From NCBI RefSeq assembly GCF_003269425.1, contig NZ_CP030104.1, forward strand, positions 434,001-498,000: 64,000 nt of DNA, read 5' to 3'. Below the pieces are notes generated by a model. That model was not told where the DNA came from. It made no database searches and was given only the letters and a program-made list of their open reading frames with translations. Made by a program: the position numbers and the translations under genes. Below, piece after piece: positions 1 to 8,761 of the stretch. Each line of letters begins with the position of its first letter. Position 1 is the first letter of the stretch. The stretch comes from Flagellimonas maritima. GTDB taxonomy: Bacteria; Bacteroidota; Bacteroidia; Flavobacteriales; Flavobacteriaceae.

Positions 1-351
1 GATAACGATATCTTCGCAAAAAAAAGACCCAATGTTATCATTGAGACGATGCAAGGGATAATTCATATTCTGAAAGAGCGAAATCCAAAAATAAAAATTG
101 TACTCATCTCTGCTAAGCCAAGTATTTCAAGATGGCATCTTAGAGGACGATACAAACGGCTGAATAAACGACTGAACAAGTTGGCCTTAAATACGCCAAG
201 GGTTTTCTACGCTGATGTCTGGACCACCATGTTGCATAGAAGAAAACTAAAAAAAGATCTCTTTATCGAGGATGGGCTGCACATGAATGCAAAAGGATAT
301 GACCTATGGTACGAAGTAATCAAAAATTATATGAATACAACCAATCCCTAA
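1..351 (+). CDS. SGNH/GDSL hydrolase, C-terminal part
   Basis: The reading frame is open to the left edge, so the gene is 5'-truncated. It starts in the DNDI residues, which match SGNH block III (GxND, oxyanion hole). Block V follows at 271-282 as D-G-L-H, giving the catalytic Asp and His. The nucleophile block (GDS) lies outside the window. The family comprises esterases and acylhydrolases, often acting on acetylated sugars. The stop is one base before the GH20 start, so the two are probably co-transcribed, which fits glycan processing (inference). The exact substrate cannot be read. Confidence 0.8.
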   Translation, partial: DNDIFAKKRPNVIIETMQGIIHILKERNPKIKIVLISAKPSISRWHLRGRYKRLNKRLNKLALNTPRVFYADVWTTMLHRRKLKKDLFIEDGLHMNAKGYDLWYEVIKNYMNTTNP

Positions 352-352
352 A

Positions 353-1927
353 ATGCTACCAAAAGCCTTATTAATTTTAACAGCGATCACTTTTATGGCG
401 GCCTGCCAACCACCAAAAAAAGAAATTGATTATCCTCCTACGGATCTCTCCAAAAATTACTTGATTCCAAAACCCGTAAAAGTTATTCCAACAAAAACAG
501 CATTCGGGTTATCTAAAAATACGGTCATCTACACTTCTCAAGATGATGAACAATTTAAAAATGTAGGTGCGTTTTTGGCAAACAAAATCAAAACAAAAAC
601 AGGCTTGGACATCAATGTAAATAGCATAAATGAAAATAATCCAATAGCTCAAATAATATACATCAACCAGTCTGATAGTATAAATTTAAAAACTCCTGAA
701 TCATATCAACTGTACATTAAAAAAGATTCGATTTTTTTGAACGCAAAAACCGCTGCAGGAGCTTTTAGGGGAATACAGACTTTGAGACAACTCATTCCCG
801 AGGCAAGTAACGATACGCTTACCGACCATCCTTTATGGTTGATTCCTTCAGGAAAAATTTTTGATGAACCCAAGTTTGAATATAGAGGGATCATGCTTGA
901 TGTTGCCAGACATTTTTTTACTATTGAAGAAGTAAAGAAATTCTTGGACATACTTTCTTATTATAAATACAATACACTGCACTTGCATCTTTCGGATGAT
1001 CAAGGATGGCGCATAGAAATAAAATCTTGGCCCAAGCTAACACAAATCGGCGGCCAGACGGAAGTTGGTGGTGGCATCGGAGGTTTTTATACGCAGGAAG
1101 ATTATAAGGAATTGGTAAGCTATGCTGCAGAAAGGCATATCACCATAATACCTGAAATTGATATGCCAGGCCACACTAACGCCGCTTCTTTAAGCTATTC
1201 ATTTTTAAACGGGAATGGAAAGATTATAAAGCCCTATACTGGCACGCGGGTCGGCTTCAGTACTTTTGCAACGCAAAAAGATACGGTCTACGCTTTCTTG
1301 GATGATGTTATCGGTGAGATTGCATCCATTTCACCAGGACCATATTTTCATATAGGCGGCGATGAGAGCCATGTCACAAAGAAGAAAGATTATATAAATT
1401 TTGTGGAGAAAGTTGAAAAAATTGTTCAAAAACATGGCAAACGAATGATTGGTTGGGATGAAATTGTTGAAGGGAATATAGATTCCACAAGTATTGCCCA
1501 ACATTGGAATACAACGGCAAATGCTTTAAAAGCTTCCGAAAATAACAGTAAAGTGATTTTATCGCCGGCCATAAAAGCATATTTGGACATGAAATATGAT
1601 TCACTTTCCAAACATGGGCTGGATTGGGCTGGATTTATACCAGTTGACGTTGCTTATAAATGGAATCCGGAAACATATGTTGAAGGACTGCCAAAAGAAA
1701 GCATTCTTGGTATTGAAGCGCCTCTTTGGTCAGAGACCATTTCAAACATTGGTGAGCTGGAATATTTAGCTTTCCCAAGAGCAATAGGTTATGCCGAACT
1801 AGGATGGTCCAGTTCAAAAAATTTGGACTGGGAGGATTATAAGAAGCGATTGGCAAATCAAGTACCCTTTTTACAACGAATGAGCGTCAAGTATTATCCA
1901 ACCAAATCTGTTGATTGGGAAGATTGA
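353..1927 (+). CDS. GH20 beta-N-acetylhexosaminidase, probable lipoprotein
   Basis: 524 aa. The N-terminus is a short hydrophobic signal ending in M-A-A-C, with Cys18 as likely lipidation site, so the enzyme is probably anchored in the envelope. A GH20b-type N-terminal domain (about 35-155) precedes the catalytic barrel, which begins near FEYRGIMLDVARHF. The hallmark pair is HIGGDESH with Asp337 and Glu338; Glu is the general acid and Asp orients the substrate acetamido group in this family. Further active-site Trp motifs are GWDE and APLWSE. It removes terminal GlcNAc or GalNAc from glycans such as chito-oligosaccharides. It follows the SGNH hydrolase by one base and converges with the DUF5606 gene. 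Confidence 0.93.
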   Translation: MLPKALLILTAITFMAACQPPKKEIDYPPTDLSKNYLIPKPVKVIPTKTAFGLSKNTVIYTSQDDEQFKNVGAFLANKIKTKTGLDINVNSINENNPIAQIIYINQSDSINLKTPESYQLYIKKDSIFLNAKTAAGAFRGIQTLRQLIPEASNDTLTDHPLWLIPSGKIFDEPKFEYRGIMLDVARHFFTIEEVKKFLDILSYYKYNTLHLHLSDDQGWRIEIKSWPKLTQIGGQTEVGGGIGGFYTQEDYKELVSYAAERHITIIPEIDMPGHTNAASLSYSFLNGNGKIIKPYTGTRVGFSTFATQKDTVYAFLDDVIGEIASISPGPYFHIGGDESHVTKKKDYINFVEKVEKIVQKHGKRMIGWDEIVEGNIDSTSIAQHWNTTANALKASENNSKVILSPAIKAYLDMKYDSLSKHGLDWAGFIPVDVAYKWNPETYVEGLPKESILGIEAPLWSETISNIGELEYLAFPRAIGYAELGWSSSKNLDWEDYKKRLANQVPFLQRMSVKYYPTKSVDWED

Positions 1928-2359
1928 TTATTCTTCTTCGTTGGATTCTACAGAACTTTCATCTTCGGTATTGGAAAAATCATCCAATTTATTTTCAATA
2001 AGAATGTTATACCACTGAATCACTTTTTTGATATCGCTGGCATAGACCCTATCTTCATCATAATCAGGTAAAATTTCAAAGAAATATTCTTCCAGTTCTA
2101 TTTTCTCTGCCTTATGACCAACACTTGTTTTTTTTCCATCTTCCTTGTCCTTGATTTTTTGAAATACTTCTCGTAGCGGAACTTCTTCCTCAAGGGTATA
2201 TATAGCAATCTCGGATAGCACGCTAACATTGCTTCGCATTCCTACCGTTACGCGCTTTCCATCTAAAAGGGATTCACCAACAAAACCGGTTCTTGTTTGG
2301 GTCAATAATTTAAAAAGTCCTGGCTTGCCACCAATGGATAAAATCTTGTCCAATGCCAT
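1928..2359 (-). CDS. DUF5606 domain protein
   Basis: 143 aa, cytoplasmic, no signal peptide. The first 75 residues (MALDKILSIGGKPGLFKL onward) match the DUF5606 family, a Bacteroidota-specific protein of unknown function usually encoded next to def. The C-terminal 20 residues are very acidic (E/S/D-rich) and probably disordered. It lies 55 bp downstream of def on the same strand, forming ruvX-def-DUF5606. The stop touches the GH20 stop tail-to-tail. Family assignment comes from recognised sequence and context; no biochemical role is claimed. Confidence 0.8.
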   Translation of the reverse strand: MALDKILSIGGKPGLFKLLTQTRTGFVGESLLDGKRVTVGMRSNVSVLSEIAIYTLEEEVPLREVFQKIKDKEDGKKTSVGHKAEKIELEEYFFEILPDYDEDRVYASDIKKVIQWYNILIENKLDDFSNTEDESSVESNEEE

Positions 2360-2414
2360 CTAAATAATTTTTTATGGGCGCAAAATTATACTTTATTCCT
2401 AAACACCATTTTTT

Positions 2415-3005
2415 TTAACGTGCTTTTTTAATATTGGGAAAACGCATTCTGTAATCTACGGTTATTTTCCCCTTGGAAATTTTATCCAACCTATTTTTTA
2501 AAAGTCGTTTTTTTAACGAAGAAAGTTTATCCGTAAAAAGTATTCCTTCAATATGATCATATTCATGTTGAATAACTCTTGCCAAAAGTCCATTGTAGGT
2601 TTCTTTTTGAGCTTTGAAATTTTCATCTAGATAACTGATCTTAATTTCCGGTTTCCGTTTAACATCTTCACGAATATCCGGTATACTAAGGCATCCTTCG
2701 TTAAAATCCCACTCAATTCCTAATTCGTCTTCAATCTTGGCATTGATAAAGACTTTTTTAAATCCTCTCAATGCTTTCTGCTCTACTTCGCTCAAATCTT
2801 CGTCGTCTGAAAAAGGAGTTGTATCGACTAAAAATAAACGAATCGGTAATCCCACCTGTGGGGCCGCCAGACCAACCCCGTGCGCATTGTACATGGTCTC
2901 CCACATATTATCTATCAAGCTTTCCAATTTAGGATAGTCGTTTGTTATATCCTTTGCAACTTTCCTCAATACAGGGTCTCCGTATGCAACTATGGGTAAA
3001 ATCAT
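2415..3005 (-). CDS. def: Peptide deformylase
   Basis: 196 aa. Removes the N-formyl group from nascent polypeptides. All three family motifs are present: GVGLAAPQ (43-50), EGCLS (103-107, Cys105 metal ligand) and HEYDH (147-151, two His ligands with catalytic Glu148). There is a short insert around residues 65-80 (acidic, DDEDLSE) that is common in Bacteroidota enzymes. It starts 6 bp after ruvX on the same strand, so it is translated from the ruvX message. The C-terminal Lys/Arg-rich tail is longer than in E. coli Def. Confidence 0.96.
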   Translation of the reverse strand: MILPIVAYGDPVLRKVAKDITNDYPKLESLIDNMWETMYNAHGVGLAAPQVGLPIRLFLVDTTPFSDDEDLSEVEQKALRGFKKVFINAKIEDELGIEWDFNEGCLSIPDIREDVKRKPEIKISYLDENFKAQKETYNGLLARVIQHEYDHIEGILFTDKLSSLKKRLLKNRLDKISKGKITVDYRMRFPNIKKAR

Positions 3006-3011
3006 AAAAAA

Positions 3012-3422
3012 TCAAATTCTGTTCAAATATGCTTGCAAAATCAATGTGGCGCTTATTTCATCGACTAAAGCTTTATTTTGTCTTTTTTTCTTTTTCATTC
3101 CACTGTCCAGCATTGACTGGAAGGCCATTTTTGATGTAAATCGTTCATCTTGGCGTTCCATTTTTATAGTAGGGAATTCAATCGATAACTTTTTCACTAA
3201 GGGCTGAATAAGCTTTTCTGATTCAGACGGTGTATTGTCCATCTGCTTAGGAAGTCCTATTACAAAGCTTTCAACGGTTTCATTTTTCACATAATCCTTA
3301 AGAAATATAATTAAGTTTTTTGTTTCGACCGTAGTAAGTCCCGAAGCAATCAATTGAAGCTCATCAGTAACTGCAATACCAGTTCTTACTTTTCCATAAT
3401 CCAAAGCTAAAATTCTTGCCAA
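3012..3422 (-). CDS. ruvX: RuvX/YqgF family Holliday-junction resolvase-like nuclease
   Basis: 136 aa, the usual family length. It has the RNase H-like fold signature near the N-terminus (ALDYGKVRTG, residues 5-14) and a later VIGLPKQMD segment. The family is linked to pre-16S rRNA processing and is also annotated as a Holliday-junction resolvase. The only start that keeps the first beta strand is TTG at 3422; no in-frame ATG lies upstream. A TAnnTTTG promoter element lies 15-22 bp upstream of that TTG, which supports a short leader. First gene of ruvX-def-DUF5606. Confidence 0.9.
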   Translation of the reverse strand: MARILALDYGKVRTGIAVTDELQLIASGLTTVETKNLIIFLKDYVKNETVESFVIGLPKQMDNTPSESEKLIQPLVKKLSIEFPTIKMERQDERFTSKMAFQSMLDSGMKKKKRQNKALVDEISATLILQAYLNRI

Positions 3423-3436
3423 GTGTATATTTTTGG

Positions 3437-3444
3437 CAAAAATA
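3437..3444 (-). promoter_or_regulatory. -7 element for ruvX operon
   Basis: On the minus strand this reads TATTTTTG, an exact match to the Bacteroidota -7 consensus TAnnTTTG, 15 bp before the ruvX TTG start. No clear -33 TTG was located. Confidence 0.5.
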
Positions 3445-3472
3445 AACCTAAATATGTTATGCGCTTAAAATA

Positions 3473-3505
3473 TTGGCCGATATTCTATTCTGCAGATTAT
3501 CTTTG
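3473..3505 (+). promoter_or_regulatory. dapD promoter
   Basis: TATCTTTG at 3498-3505 matches the TAnnTTTG -7 consensus; a TTG at 3473-3475 sits 22 bp upstream as -33 element. The dapD ATG follows 15 bp after the -7 box. This argues against the in-frame TTG at 3473 as a start codon, because it would be part of the promoter. Confidence 0.65.
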
Positions 3506-3520
3506 TCAAAATTTTTAAAA

Positions 3521-4336
3521 ATGACACAATTAAGGGCGCAGATAGAAAGAGCTTGGGAAAATAGGGACTTATTACAAAAAGTAGAAACCCAAAAGGCTAT
3601 TAGGGAAGTCGTTAATTTGATAGATTTAGGAAAATTAAGATGTGCCGAACCAACCAGCGAAGGCTGGCAAATCAATGAATGGGTCAAAAAAGCTGTGGTT
3701 CTTTATTTTCCAATCCAGAAGATGGAGGTTTTAGAAGCCGGTATTTTTGAATATCACGATAAAATTCCGCTGAAAAGAGGATATCAAGAAAAAGGTGTTC
3801 GTGTTGTGCCACATGCCGTTGCAAGACACGGTGCCTATATCTCAAAAGGTACTATTTTAATGCCCAGCTATGTAAATATTGGGGCTTATGTAGATGAAGG
3901 AACTATGGTGGATACTTGGGCAACTGTAGGTAGTTGTGCACAGATTGGGAAAAATGTGCATTTAAGCGGTGGAGTAGGCATTGGTGGCGTTTTGGAACCG
4001 TTGCAAGCAGCTCCTGTAATTATTGAGGACAATGCCTTTATTGGATCTAGATGTATAGTTGTTGAAGGAGTACGGGTTGAAAAAGAGGCAGTTTTAGGAG
4101 CCAATGTGGTTTTGACCGCTTCTACCAAAATAATTGATGTTACCGGAAAGCAAGCCGCTGAACTAAAGGGCAGGGTTCCAGCTAGATCAGTTGTTATTCC
4201 CGGTAGCTATACCAAAAAATTTCCTGCGGGGGAATTCCAAGTTCCATGTGCCTTAATCATTGGAAAACGAAAAGAAAGTACCAATAAGAAAACATCACTG
4301 AACGACGCCCTAAGGGAACATAGCGTTGCTGTTTAA
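3521..4336 (+). CDS. dapD: Tetrahydrodipicolinate N-succinyltransferase
   Basis: 271 aa, the standard DapD length from the ATG at 3521. It transfers succinyl from succinyl-CoA to tetrahydrodipicolinate in the DAP/lysine pathway. The N-terminal helical region (TQLRAQIERAWENR) leads into a left-handed beta-helix made of hexapeptide repeats (roughly 95-235; for example MPSYVNIGAYVDEGTMVDTW, GGVGIGGVLEP and the Asn/Ala-rich GANVVLTASTK). The C-terminus (PGSYTKKF, PCALIIGKR) is typical. lysA, the last step of the same pathway, lies at 26.6 kb. The GT9 gene begins 4 bp after the stop. Confidence 0.96.
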   Translation: MTQLRAQIERAWENRDLLQKVETQKAIREVVNLIDLGKLRCAEPTSEGWQINEWVKKAVVLYFPIQKMEVLEAGIFEYHDKIPLKRGYQEKGVRVVPHAVARHGAYISKGTILMPSYVNIGAYVDEGTMVDTWATVGSCAQIGKNVHLSGGVGIGGVLEPLQAAPVIIEDNAFIGSRCIVVEGVRVEKEAVLGANVVLTASTKIIDVTGKQAAELKGRVPARSVVIPGSYTKKFPAGEFQVPCALIIGKRKESTNKKTSLNDALREHSVAV

Positions 4337-4340
4337 ATTA

Positions 4341-5420
4341 ATGATATTGAAGAAGTTTTTAATAATTCAGCAAAAAATGGTAGGAGATGTTTTAGCAAGC
4401 ACAATTCTCTGTGAGCATCTAAAAAGCCATTATCCCGAATCTGAAGTACACTTTCTAATCAATGAGAACACTCGGGCAGTCGTTGATGGCAATCCTTATG
4501 TGGACAAAATAATCCTTTTCGAGAATAGATATAGAAATAGCCAACTTGCTTTTTATAGGTTTTTAAAATCAATCAAAAAGGAAAAGTATGATGTTACTAT
4601 CGATGTCTATTGTAAATTGGAAAGTAATTTAATTAGTTATTTTTCGAGAGCTGATCTTAGGATTTCTTATAAAAAGTGGTATTCAAAATTTGTTTATACT
4701 CATTTGTTTAGTTATTCAAAAAACAAAGACACAACACTGGGCTATGCAATTGAAAATAGACTTTTACTATTAACACCGATAATAAAGGAACTGCAAAAGC
4801 CAAATTTGGCCCCAAAAATATATCTTTTGGAGAAGGAAGTACATCTTGCAAAAAAAACTCTGGCAAATCATGGGATTAAAAAATCCAAACCAGTAATTAT
4901 GGTCGGCATTCTTGGTAGTGGACAAAGTAAAAGTTATCCTTTAAAATACCTCGCGGAAACTTTGGATTTCATTGTGCAGAACTTTGATGTTATTTTTCTG
5001 TTAAACTATTTACCGAACCAAAAAGAAGCTGTAGAAGAATTACTTTCATTCTGCTCTGAGAAATCAAAGCGTGCCATTAATAAGAAGATATTTGGCAGAT
5101 CTCTACGAGCTTTTATTGGCTTATTAAGTCAATGCGATGGTTATATTGGCAATGAGGGGGGGGCGAGTAACATCTCAAAAGCTCTAGATATTCCGAATTT
5201 TTCAATTTTCTCGCCTTGGATTTCAAAACAGGCATGGCTTACTTTCAATGATAATAATGCCAACCAAGCTGTTCATCTTTCTGATTATAATTCAGACATA
5301 TTGAAAATACCGGCTAAATACCGAAAGAAGAATTCTTTAGAACTCTACAAAACTTTTAGACCTCGTTTTTTTAAGGCACAATTACGAAATTTTATCGAAG
5401 ATTATGTGATTTCTGACTAA
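4341..5420 (+). CDS. Glycosyltransferase family 9 (heptosyltransferase-like)
   Basis: 359 aa from the ATG at 4341; an in-frame TTG at 4326 would overlap dapD. It resembles ADP-heptose:LPS heptosyltransferases. A conserved N-terminal patch (QQKMVGDVLASTILCEHLK) covers the GDVLxxT motif, and the C-terminal half carries the nucleotide-sugar region with GxxGGASNISKALDIP (about 272-287), where the family keeps a G-x-E-G-G-x-x-H-like loop. Likely role: adding a sugar to LPS core at the inner membrane. It follows dapD closely but belongs functionally with the glycosyltransferase genes downstream. A run of eight G at 5157-5164 is unusual in this AT-rich gene. Confidence 0.85.
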   Translation: MILKKFLIIQQKMVGDVLASTILCEHLKSHYPESEVHFLINENTRAVVDGNPYVDKIILFENRYRNSQLAFYRFLKSIKKEKYDVTIDVYCKLESNLISYFSRADLRISYKKWYSKFVYTHLFSYSKNKDTTLGYAIENRLLLLTPIIKELQKPNLAPKIYLLEKEVHLAKKTLANHGIKKSKPVIMVGILGSGQSKSYPLKYLAETLDFIVQNFDVIFLLNYLPNQKEAVEELLSFCSEKSKRAINKKIFGRSLRAFIGLLSQCDGYIGNEGGASNISKALDIPNFSIFSPWISKQAWLTFNDNNANQAVHLSDYNSDILKIPAKYRKKNSLELYKTFRPRFFKAQLRNFIEDYVISD

Positions 5421-6056
5421 TAAGGTCTGGTATTCTTCCATAAGAATTTTCCAGCCTCTTTCCAACATATATGCTATCACGAGTTTTCCTTTGCCACCGT
5501 TTGGTAAATTGCAATCATCTATAAGAACAATTGAATTCTCATGCAATTTATGTTCTATCCTTTTAAATTCTTCTAGATGATGCTGTTGGCTTTTCCTTTG
5601 AATCTCGATATCACCACTATAATCGTAACTATCTAAATAGAGAAGATCTACATCTCTATCGAAACCCTCAAGAAATTCCAAAGAGTCAGAAAGATGAATT
5701 TTGACAAAATCTTGTAAATTTTGACGATTGACCTCTTTTTGGGCACTTTTTATGGATTCTTCGTTTATATCAACTGAATGGACAAAAGCCATATTTTCCT
5801 TTGCCCATTTACCAAAAACTATTGTCGCAGCGCCATTGCTCTTAGCCCCTTTTAAACCTTCCCTTGAAGTTCCTGTTTCAACAATAGTGTGCGCATTTAA
5901 TTCTTTCATTATTTCCATTGTTTTGGAAAATGTGTCCCTTCTTTTCCTAAAATCATATTTAAAAGGCATAAAAGGATACAATGATTTGTGCTTAATTAAC
6001 TTTCCAATCAAAAAAAGAATGACTATAAGTGCAAGTATTAAGAATATGGTTTTCAT
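5382..6056 (-). CDS. Membrane-anchored class I SAM methyltransferase-like protein
   Basis: 224 aa from the ATG at 6056; an in-frame TTG at 6077 is possible. One N-terminal transmembrane helix (about 2-20) and a Lys-rich stretch (KLIKHK) suggest anchoring with the domain in the cytoplasm. The soluble part looks like the Methyltransferase_24 group: TIVETGTSREG (motif I region), VHSVDINEES (acidic end of beta 2), DLLYLDSYDYSGD and SIVLIDDCNLPNGGKG. The group often sits in polysaccharide loci. The last 39 bp overlap the 3' end of the convergent GT9 gene, so both C-termini are encoded on opposite strands of the same DNA. Confidence 0.75.
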   Translation of the reverse strand: MKTIFLILALIVILFLIGKLIKHKSLYPFMPFKYDFRKRRDTFSKTMEIMKELNAHTIVETGTSREGLKGAKSNGAATIVFGKWAKENMAFVHSVDINEESIKSAQKEVNRQNLQDFVKIHLSDSLEFLEGFDRDVDLLYLDSYDYSGDIEIQRKSQQHHLEEFKRIEHKLHENSIVLIDDCNLPNGGKGKLVIAYMLERGWKILMEEYQTLLVRNHIIFDKIS

Positions 6057-6255
6057 TCGATAAAAGAATTTGTTCAAATATAAAGCAACCTTTTATTTAT
6101 TTCTTATCTCAATAATAACAACCTAAGATGTTAAAATTAATCAAATAAAGTAGGAGTTTAAAGTTTTCAGTTGTTGTAAGAAAATAATACGGCAAACAAT
6201 TTTTACCCTATTTTTTTGTTATAATTTTACAACATAATTCCCCATACCAATAAAT

Positions 6256-7059
6256 ATGACTCCATTGAGCAACTCAAAACAGAAATTATCTGCATTGATT
6301 ATTACCTACAACGAAATGGGTTACATTGAAAGATGTATAGATTCCATATCATTTGCCGATGAAATAATCGTAGTGGATTCTTTTAGCACTGATGGCACCT
6401 ACGAATATTTAAAAAAACTCCCAAATGTAAAGGTAATTCAGAATCCGTTCGAGAACTTTACGGCACAGAAATCGTTTACGCTAAAACAAGCTACCAATGA
6501 TTGGATACTTTTTGTAGATGCAGATGAGGTCGTTAATAACAAGCTTGAAAATGAAATCATCGAAACTATAAACAGTCCCAAGGCATGTGAAGCTTATTGG
6601 TTTTATCGTAAATTCATGTTCCAAAATAAGCCGCTTAACTTCAGTGGATGGCAGACGGACAAGAACCACAGATTATTCAGGAAGAGCAAGGCTAGATTTA
6701 CCGATAAAAAGATAGTTCATGAAACATTGGAAGTTGATGGTACATCTTGTATTCTTAAAGAAAAACTTACCCACTATTGCTATAAAGACTATAATGACTA
6801 TAAAGGCAAGATGTTGCGCTATGGTCAGTTAAAGGCAAAAGAAGCATTTTACAAGGAAAAGAAATTCAATTACTTTTCTATGATTGCCAAACCATTGTGG
6901 AAATTTTTTAACCATTACTTTTTAAGGTTAGGTTTTTTGGATGGAAAAAGGGGAATCATAATTTCCTACTTAAACGCTTTGGGAGTTTTGGAAAGGTCCA
7001 AAGAACTAAAACGTTTGGAAAAGAAAAACAAACTCGCTTACTATTTAGTAATGCCATAG
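6256..7059 (+). CDS. Glycosyltransferase family 2 (WaaE/KdtX-like)
   Basis: 267 aa. A GT-A fold enzyme with LSALIITYNEMGYIERCIDS at the N-terminus, DEIIVVDSFSTDGT, and the metal-binding DWILFVDADE (the DxD equivalent) around residues 83-95. The middle section (FMFQNKPLNFSGWQTDKNHR, KIVHE) closely follows the WaaE/KdtX group of LPS-core beta-glucosyltransferases. The C-terminal third is basic and amphipathic, as in membrane-associated members. It converges with the next GT gene and overlaps it by 19 bp. Acceptor and sugar are not determinable. Confidence 0.87.
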   Translation: MTPLSNSKQKLSALIITYNEMGYIERCIDSISFADEIIVVDSFSTDGTYEYLKKLPNVKVIQNPFENFTAQKSFTLKQATNDWILFVDADEVVNNKLENEIIETINSPKACEAYWFYRKFMFQNKPLNFSGWQTDKNHRLFRKSKARFTDKKIVHETLEVDGTSCILKEKLTHYCYKDYNDYKGKMLRYGQLKAKEAFYKEKKFNYFSMIAKPLWKFFNHYFLRLGFLDGKRGIIISYLNALGVLERSKELKRLEKKNKLAYYLVMP

Positions 7060-7874
7060 TGGGTCCAAACGGATTTCTTATTTCTTGTTTCTTTTCTAAT
7101 GGCTATATTTTTGGCTATTGATTCAGGCGTTTTATAACCTCTTTTATGATCTAAATGTACACAAACGGCACTGTATCTTAATTGCTTGGATTTGATTCCA
7201 AAATTAAATAACCGTTCTCCGAGTTCTCTATCTTGTCCGCCATATTGCATTCTTTCATCAAAGCCGTTCACGTTTAGAATATCTTTTTTCCATCCTGAAG
7301 AATTATGCCCGTTCCAACTTGCATTGGTCGGTGTAAATGTATTTAGAAATTTAGAGATTAATCCTGTTGCCGTTAGTTTATTGTTCTTAAATGTTTTTGG
7401 GACTCCTTTTTCTTTCAACCATTGGATATTAAAACAATTCTGTTGTTCAATATCTTCTTTTGTAATCATTTTGGAAATATTCATGGGAAGCATATAGTAT
7501 CCGCCAGAAATAAAATAACCCTTCTCCTTATTGATATAATGTACCTCAGTGAAATCTTCTCTTGGAATACAGTCCCCATCGGTCATAATAATATATTCGG
7601 CACTACAGGCCTCCACAGATTTGTTGAGTATCCTTGATTTTTGAAAACCTTCATCTTCTTGCCAAACGTGGATTATATTGTAAAAGACCTCTTTTGAAAC
7701 ACACTGCAATAGTTCTTTGGTCTTAGGTCTAGAGCCGTCATCAGCAATAATAACTTCAAAATCCTTAAAAAGTTGACTGTTAAAACCCCATAATACTTTC
7801 TGTAGCCATTCCTCTGAATTATACGTGCTAATTATAACAGAAATTTTAGGGTTTTCTTTTTCTTCTAAATTCAT
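7041..7874 (-). CDS. Glycosyltransferase family 2 with galactosyltransferase-type C-terminus
   Basis: 277 aa. N-terminal GT2 domain: KISVIISTYNSEEWLQKVL, then EVIIADDGS and the DxD motif as MTDGDCIPRED. The C-terminal part has NASWNGHNSSGWKKDILNVNGFDE and YGGQDRELGERLFNFG, matching the Glyco_transf_7C domain found in chondroitin-polymerase-like and LPS enzymes. Probable role: sugar transfer in surface glycan synthesis. Divergent from the gene at 7934 and convergent with the WaaE-like gene. Confidence 0.86.
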   Translation of the reverse strand: MNLEEKENPKISVIISTYNSEEWLQKVLWGFNSQLFKDFEVIIADDGSRPKTKELLQCVSKEVFYNIIHVWQEDEGFQKSRILNKSVEACSAEYIIMTDGDCIPREDFTEVHYINKEKGYFISGGYYMLPMNISKMITKEDIEQQNCFNIQWLKEKGVPKTFKNNKLTATGLISKFLNTFTPTNASWNGHNSSGWKKDILNVNGFDERMQYGGQDRELGERLFNFGIKSKQLRYSAVCVHLDHKRGYKTPESIAKNIAIRKETRNKKSVWTHYGITK

Positions 7875-7907
7875 TTCGACAAAAATAGAAATATTATTCG
7901 TTATGCT

Positions 7908-7915
7908 TAATTTTG
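7908..7915 (+). promoter_or_regulatory. Possible -7 element for the glycosyltransferase at 7934
   Basis: TAATTTTG fits TAnnTTTG and lies 18 bp before the chosen ATG, but no convincing -33 TTG is seen. It also supports the ATG at 7934 over the TTG at 7913, which lies inside this element. Confidence 0.35.
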
Positions 7916-7933
7916 AATTTTAAAGACAGCATA

Positions 7934-8761
7934 ATGAAACTAAAAGAAATACCTGTTTCTCTATTTCATCAATTAAGGCTCTCCCTCATATTCAAAAAAA
8001 TATCAACTTCAAGAAAAGAACAGGTACCGGTTATTGTTTCATTAGCCTCTATACCGTCTAGATTACATATTGTTCATATTACTATTTTAAGTATTCTTAA
8101 TCAAAATGTTCTGCCCAAAAAGCTTATTCTTTGGTTGCACGAAGACCTAAAAAACCAAATACCAAAAAATCTTAGAGATTTAACTGGATCAATATTCGTA
8201 ATTAAATATTCCAATTATGGAAGTTCACATAGGAAATTGGTCGAAACTCTTAAACTTTTTATCAATACTGTTATAGTCACGTGTGACGATGATATGATTT
8301 ACAATAAATATTGGCTAAAAAACTTATATATGGAGCATAAAAAATATCCTAGAAAAATTATAGCAAATCAGGCAAGATATATAACATATGATAATAATGG
8401 CAAATTACTTGCGTATAAAAAATGGAATTCTATAGAAAAATCCTGTGAAAATAATTCTTTGTTATTACCAATTGGAGCTGGTGGAATATTATATCCTATC
8501 AACTCTCTGCATGAAAAAGTTTACGATAAAAAACTCTTTATGTTACTTGCACCAAAAGCGGATGATTTATGGTTTAAGGCTATGTCATTACTAAAAGGTA
8601 CAGAGTCCTTTAAATCAGAAGTTTTTACAAAAGAACCCATACCCATTTTACGTTCTCAAAAAGTATCATTGAAAAAAATAAATATTATAGAAGATAAAAA
8701 TAGAGTCCAATGGCAAGTATTGAGTGATTATTTTAATTTAAAGCATAAGTTAGTTGATTGA
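7934..8761 (+). CDS. Probable GT-A glycosyltransferase
   Basis: 275 aa from the ATG at 7934. It lacks a classical GT2 opening but has related features: PVIVSLASIPSRL, a long strand-turn LTGSIFVIKYSNYGSSHRK, the metal-binding TCDDDMIY (D-D-D), the loop LLPIGAGGILYP and a late acidic APKADDLWF that could supply the catalytic Asp. These fit a GT-A enzyme of polysaccharide loci that is usually annotated only as glycosyltransferase. The gene is more AT-rich, with more Lys/Asn/Ile codons than its neighbours, and is followed by decayed DNA, so transfer into this locus is plausible (inference). Confidence 0.65.
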   Translation: MKLKEIPVSLFHQLRLSLIFKKISTSRKEQVPVIVSLASIPSRLHIVHITILSILNQNVLPKKLILWLHEDLKNQIPKNLRDLTGSIFVIKYSNYGSSHRKLVETLKLFINTVIVTCDDDMIYNKYWLKNLYMEHKKYPRKIIANQARYITYDNNGKLLAYKKWNSIEKSCENNSLLLPIGAGGILYPINSLHEKVYDKKLFMLLAPKADDLWFKAMSLLKGTESFKSEVFTKEPIPILRSQKVSLKKINIIEDKNRVQWQVLSDYFNLKHKLVD

